DNA of 7,720 nucleotides. It comes from Christensenella sp. UBA5399. Lineage in GTDB: Bacteria; Bacillota; Clostridia; Christensenellales; Christensenellaceae. Positions 6,645 through 7,720 of this stretch are shown here, in pieces; the first letter of the stretch is position 1, and the number at the start of each line of letters is the position of its first letter. Location of the stretch: contig DHOD01000121.1 of assembly GCA_002407725.1 (NCBI GenBank), forward strand, positions 1 through 7,720, given 5' to 3'. The position numbers and the translations under genes were made by a program. A model generated the notes under the pieces. It was not told the origin of the DNA. It searched no databases and saw only the letters and a program-made list of their open reading frames with translations.

Positions 6645-7445
6645 TCAATCCCGCAAATCAAAGTGCTGGTAATCCTTGTAGCCGTTCCAGTCACCGCCCC
6701 ATGTAAATCCGTACTGGGTAAACAGCTTATAGCAAAGGTCGTCCCTGTGTATGTAATACGGATTATCCTGTGAACGGTCGGTGTGTATGCGGGCCGCCTC
6801 AGGCTCTACGCGGTCCCCGTTTACATAAGGGTTGTACAATGGATTGATATCGATGGCCAGGCCCAATGCATGATTGGAGAGCGTACCCGTCCCTTTTACC
6901 ACACGATAGCAAAAGGCGGATGAATTGTTGTCGGTCATGGAAGCTTCGTCATTTGCGTCATAATCATCTATCAGCACCATTTTTTCGATAGGATATTTCT
7001 CTTCATAGAGCGCTTTCATTATATGCAGAATATCTTCTGCAATCTGCACGTTAACCACCAGTTCACCATCGTGCACCTCCCCGTCAAACCCGACATGCAG
7101 CACACGAAGGTAGCGCAAGTCGTCATATGGCACTGTGCAATCGTCGGGGTAGGATTTGTCCTGCATACGCTGCTTGACATCCTCTGGGATTGGTTGCAAT
7201 GTAAAACCATCAGCGATCATCATCATTCCCTCCGGTGTGGGCGTAGGGGTTGGCGACGGAATGGGAGTAGGCGGCGCTTGCACAGGTGCCGGTGTTGGGC
7301 TGTGCGTAGGGACAGGAACAGGCGTGGGCTGGACGGCCGACGCCTCTTCAACAGGTTCTATCTTCACAGGCTCTGACGCCGGCGCACATCCTGATAAGAA
7401 TGCCATTACCAATATTGCAATCAAAACGAACCTTACACTTTTCAT
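6645..7445 (-). CDS. Lipoprotein with M15-type (VanY/DD-carboxypeptidase-like) zinc peptidase domain
   Basis: A 266-residue exported lipoprotein. Residues 1-19 are a signal peptide (MKSVRFVLIAILVMAFLSG) with lipobox LSGC and lipidated C20. A Pro/Thr-rich linker of PTP repeats (about 39-72) would hold the enzyme away from the membrane. The catalytic domain (about 80-266) has the M15 signature: GTLSNHALGLAIDIN (187-201) with zinc ligands H192 and D199, and YGFTWGGDWNGYKDYQHFDL (245-264) with D258 as probable catalytic acid and H261 as third zinc ligand. Relatives cleave D-Ala-D-Ala ends or L-Ala-D-Glu bonds of peptidoglycan stem peptides; the exact bond cannot be decided. The start is ATG 7443-7445: AGGGGAG lies 8 bases upstream, and a start further upstream would put 22 extra residues before the signal peptide. 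The gene has its own promoter and is probably a single-gene unit. A role in cell-wall trimming next to a surface-acylation operon is plausible but not shown. Confidence 0.9.
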   Translation of the reverse strand: MKSVRFVLIAILVMAFLSGCAPASEPVKIEPVEEASAVQPTPVPVPTHSPTPAPVQAPPTPIPSPTPTPTPEGMMMIADGFTLQPIPEDVKQRMQDKSYPDDCTVPYDDLRYLRVLHVGFDGEVHDGELVVNVQIAEDILHIMKALYEEKYPIEKMVLIDDYDANDEASMTDNNSSAFCYRVVKGTGTLSNHALGLAIDINPLYNPYVNGDRVEPEAARIHTDRSQDNPYYIHRDDLCYKLFTQYGFTWGGDWNGYKDYQHFDLRD

Positions 7446-7466
7446 AAATAAAACTCCCCTAAACAG

Positions 7467-7475
7467 ATTATACCA
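7467..7475 (-). promoter_or_regulatory. Extended -10 promoter of the M15 lipoprotein gene
   Basis: On the minus strand a perfect TATAAT (7467-7472) is preceded by TGG, giving the extended -10 element TGnTATAAT. The -35 position with 17-base spacing (TTTCAA, 7490-7495) is poor, which is usual for extended -10 promoters. Transcription should start near 7460, directly at the AGGGGAG ribosome binding site, giving a very short leader. Confidence 0.65.
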
Positions 7476-7509
7476 TTTTGCAGTAGTCGTTGAAATAACC
7501 GAGGAGATC

Positions 7510-7552
7510 AAAAAACCACACGCCGCTCCTGATGCGCGACATAGTGGTTTTT
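7510..7552 (-). terminator. Terminator-like hairpin between the tRNA and the lipoprotein gene
   Basis: AAAAACCAC (7511-7519) and GTGGTTTTT (7544-7552) form a perfect 9-bp stem around a 24-base loop that can itself fold weakly through CGC/GCG pairs. On the minus strand the right-hand arm ends in six U residues, so it fits termination of transcription coming from the tRNA gene. The A/U ends make it possibly bidirectional. Only four pairs are in the CCAC/GTGG core, so efficiency is uncertain. Confidence 0.55.
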
Positions 7553-7625
7553 ACATGGGATTGAAGTAACGTGCAATTTGCTGCGACGTGGATGGAGTTA
7601 GTGTTCATAAGGACAGATCGTATGC

Positions 7626-7691
7626 GCGGGCATGAAAAATGCCGCACACCCCTCGTGAAGTGCGCGACATGTCAGCGGTGACTCGCCGCTG
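7626..7691. repeat. Two hairpins in the tRNA 3' flank
   Basis: Two inverted repeats lie just after the tRNA 3' end in its direction of transcription. CAGCGG (7673-7678) pairs perfectly with CCGCTG (7686-7691), reaching into the CCA triplet. GCGG-(G)-CAT (7626-7633) pairs with ATGCCGC (7639-7645) with one bulged G. Neither is followed by a U run on the minus strand, so they look like trailer structures for RNA processing rather than terminators. I see no gene in 7553-7689. Confidence 0.35.
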
Positions 7692-7720
7692 GAGCTGGCG
7701 ATGGGACTTGAACCCGCAAC
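7690..7720 (-). tRNA. 3' end of a tRNA gene, probably tRNA-Thr (cut by right edge)
   Basis: Read on the minus strand, the last 31 bases are a tRNA 3' end: the T arm with GGGTTCAAGTCCC, then an acceptor strand CGCCAGC, discriminator T and an encoded CCA (7690-7692). The acceptor strand would pair with a 5' GCTGGCG, which resembles Clostridia tRNA-Thr genes; the anticodon lies outside the window, so the identity is inferred. The T stem has three perfect G-C pairs, then a C-A mismatch and a G-T pair, slightly weaker than usual. Confidence 0.8.

Noticed and set aside
7235..7330. Degenerate G/T-rich tandem repeat, considered as a minisatellite or CRISPR-like array
   Set aside because: Units are irregular and are explained by coding for the PTP-repeat linker of the lipoprotein; there are no spacers of constant length.
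7446..7511. Longer N-terminus for the lipoprotein, starting at 7511
   Set aside because: It would put 22 residues before a perfect lipoprotein signal peptide and would span the TATAAT promoter and the AGGGGAG ribosome binding site that belong to the ATG at 7445.
7156..7569. Gly/Val-rich plus-strand open frame that looks like a repeat protein
   Set aside because: Its repetitive character is the complement of the Pro/Thr linker codons of the M15 lipoprotein on the minus strand.
7690..7720. tRNA 3' end as an attachment site of an integrated element
   Set aside because: No second copy of the tRNA 3' sequence and no integrase or phage gene is seen in the window.

Overview
This window reads as chromosomal DNA from a low-to-moderate GC Gram-positive bacterium, most likely a member of Clostridia. 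Supporting signs are a PadR plus HAAS-membrane-protein pair, GGAGG-type ribosome binding sites before almost every gene, a lipoprotein with a Pro/Thr linker, and a Thr-like tRNA end with encoded CCA. Every gene I can support is on the minus strand, so transcription runs from high to low coordinates. No plus-strand gene is convincing.

Layout in transcription order: (1) the 3' end of a tRNA gene cut by the right edge (7690-7720), then hairpins and a terminator-like stem (7511-7552). (2) A single lipoprotein gene with an M15-type zinc peptidase domain and its own extended -10 promoter (6645-7445). (3) A tight four-gene operon, 6550 to 1831, with a near-consensus promoter at 6580-6608 and a hairpin terminator at 1773-1800. 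It encodes an FkbH-like HAD-IIIC acyl-carrier loading enzyme, a stand-alone acyl carrier protein, an MBOAT O-acyltransferase and a membrane-anchored SGNH-hydrolase-like protein. (4) A padR-HAAS regulatory pair (1698 to 391), whose promoter has a perfect ATGT-N3-ACAT dyad between -35 and -10. (5) The start of a DUF308/HdeD-like membrane protein that runs off the left edge (296 to 1).

The most interesting part is the four-gene operon. It has the logic of the dlt system: DltA loads the DltC carrier, the DltB MBOAT moves the acyl group across the membrane, and DltD acts outside. Here the adenylating enzyme DltA is replaced by an FkbH-type enzyme. Characterised FkbH relatives take the glyceryl group of 1,3-bisphosphoglycerate and load it on an ACP. 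The genes that would convert glyceryl-ACP to methoxymalonyl-ACP (fkbG, fkbI, fkbK types) are not in the operon. My inference is that the operon decorates a surface polymer or glycan with glyceryl (or a related hydroxyacyl) esters. The acceptor cannot be read from this window. The neighbouring wall peptidase and padR-HAAS pair suggest a general cell-envelope neighbourhood, but nothing shows that they share the operon's function.
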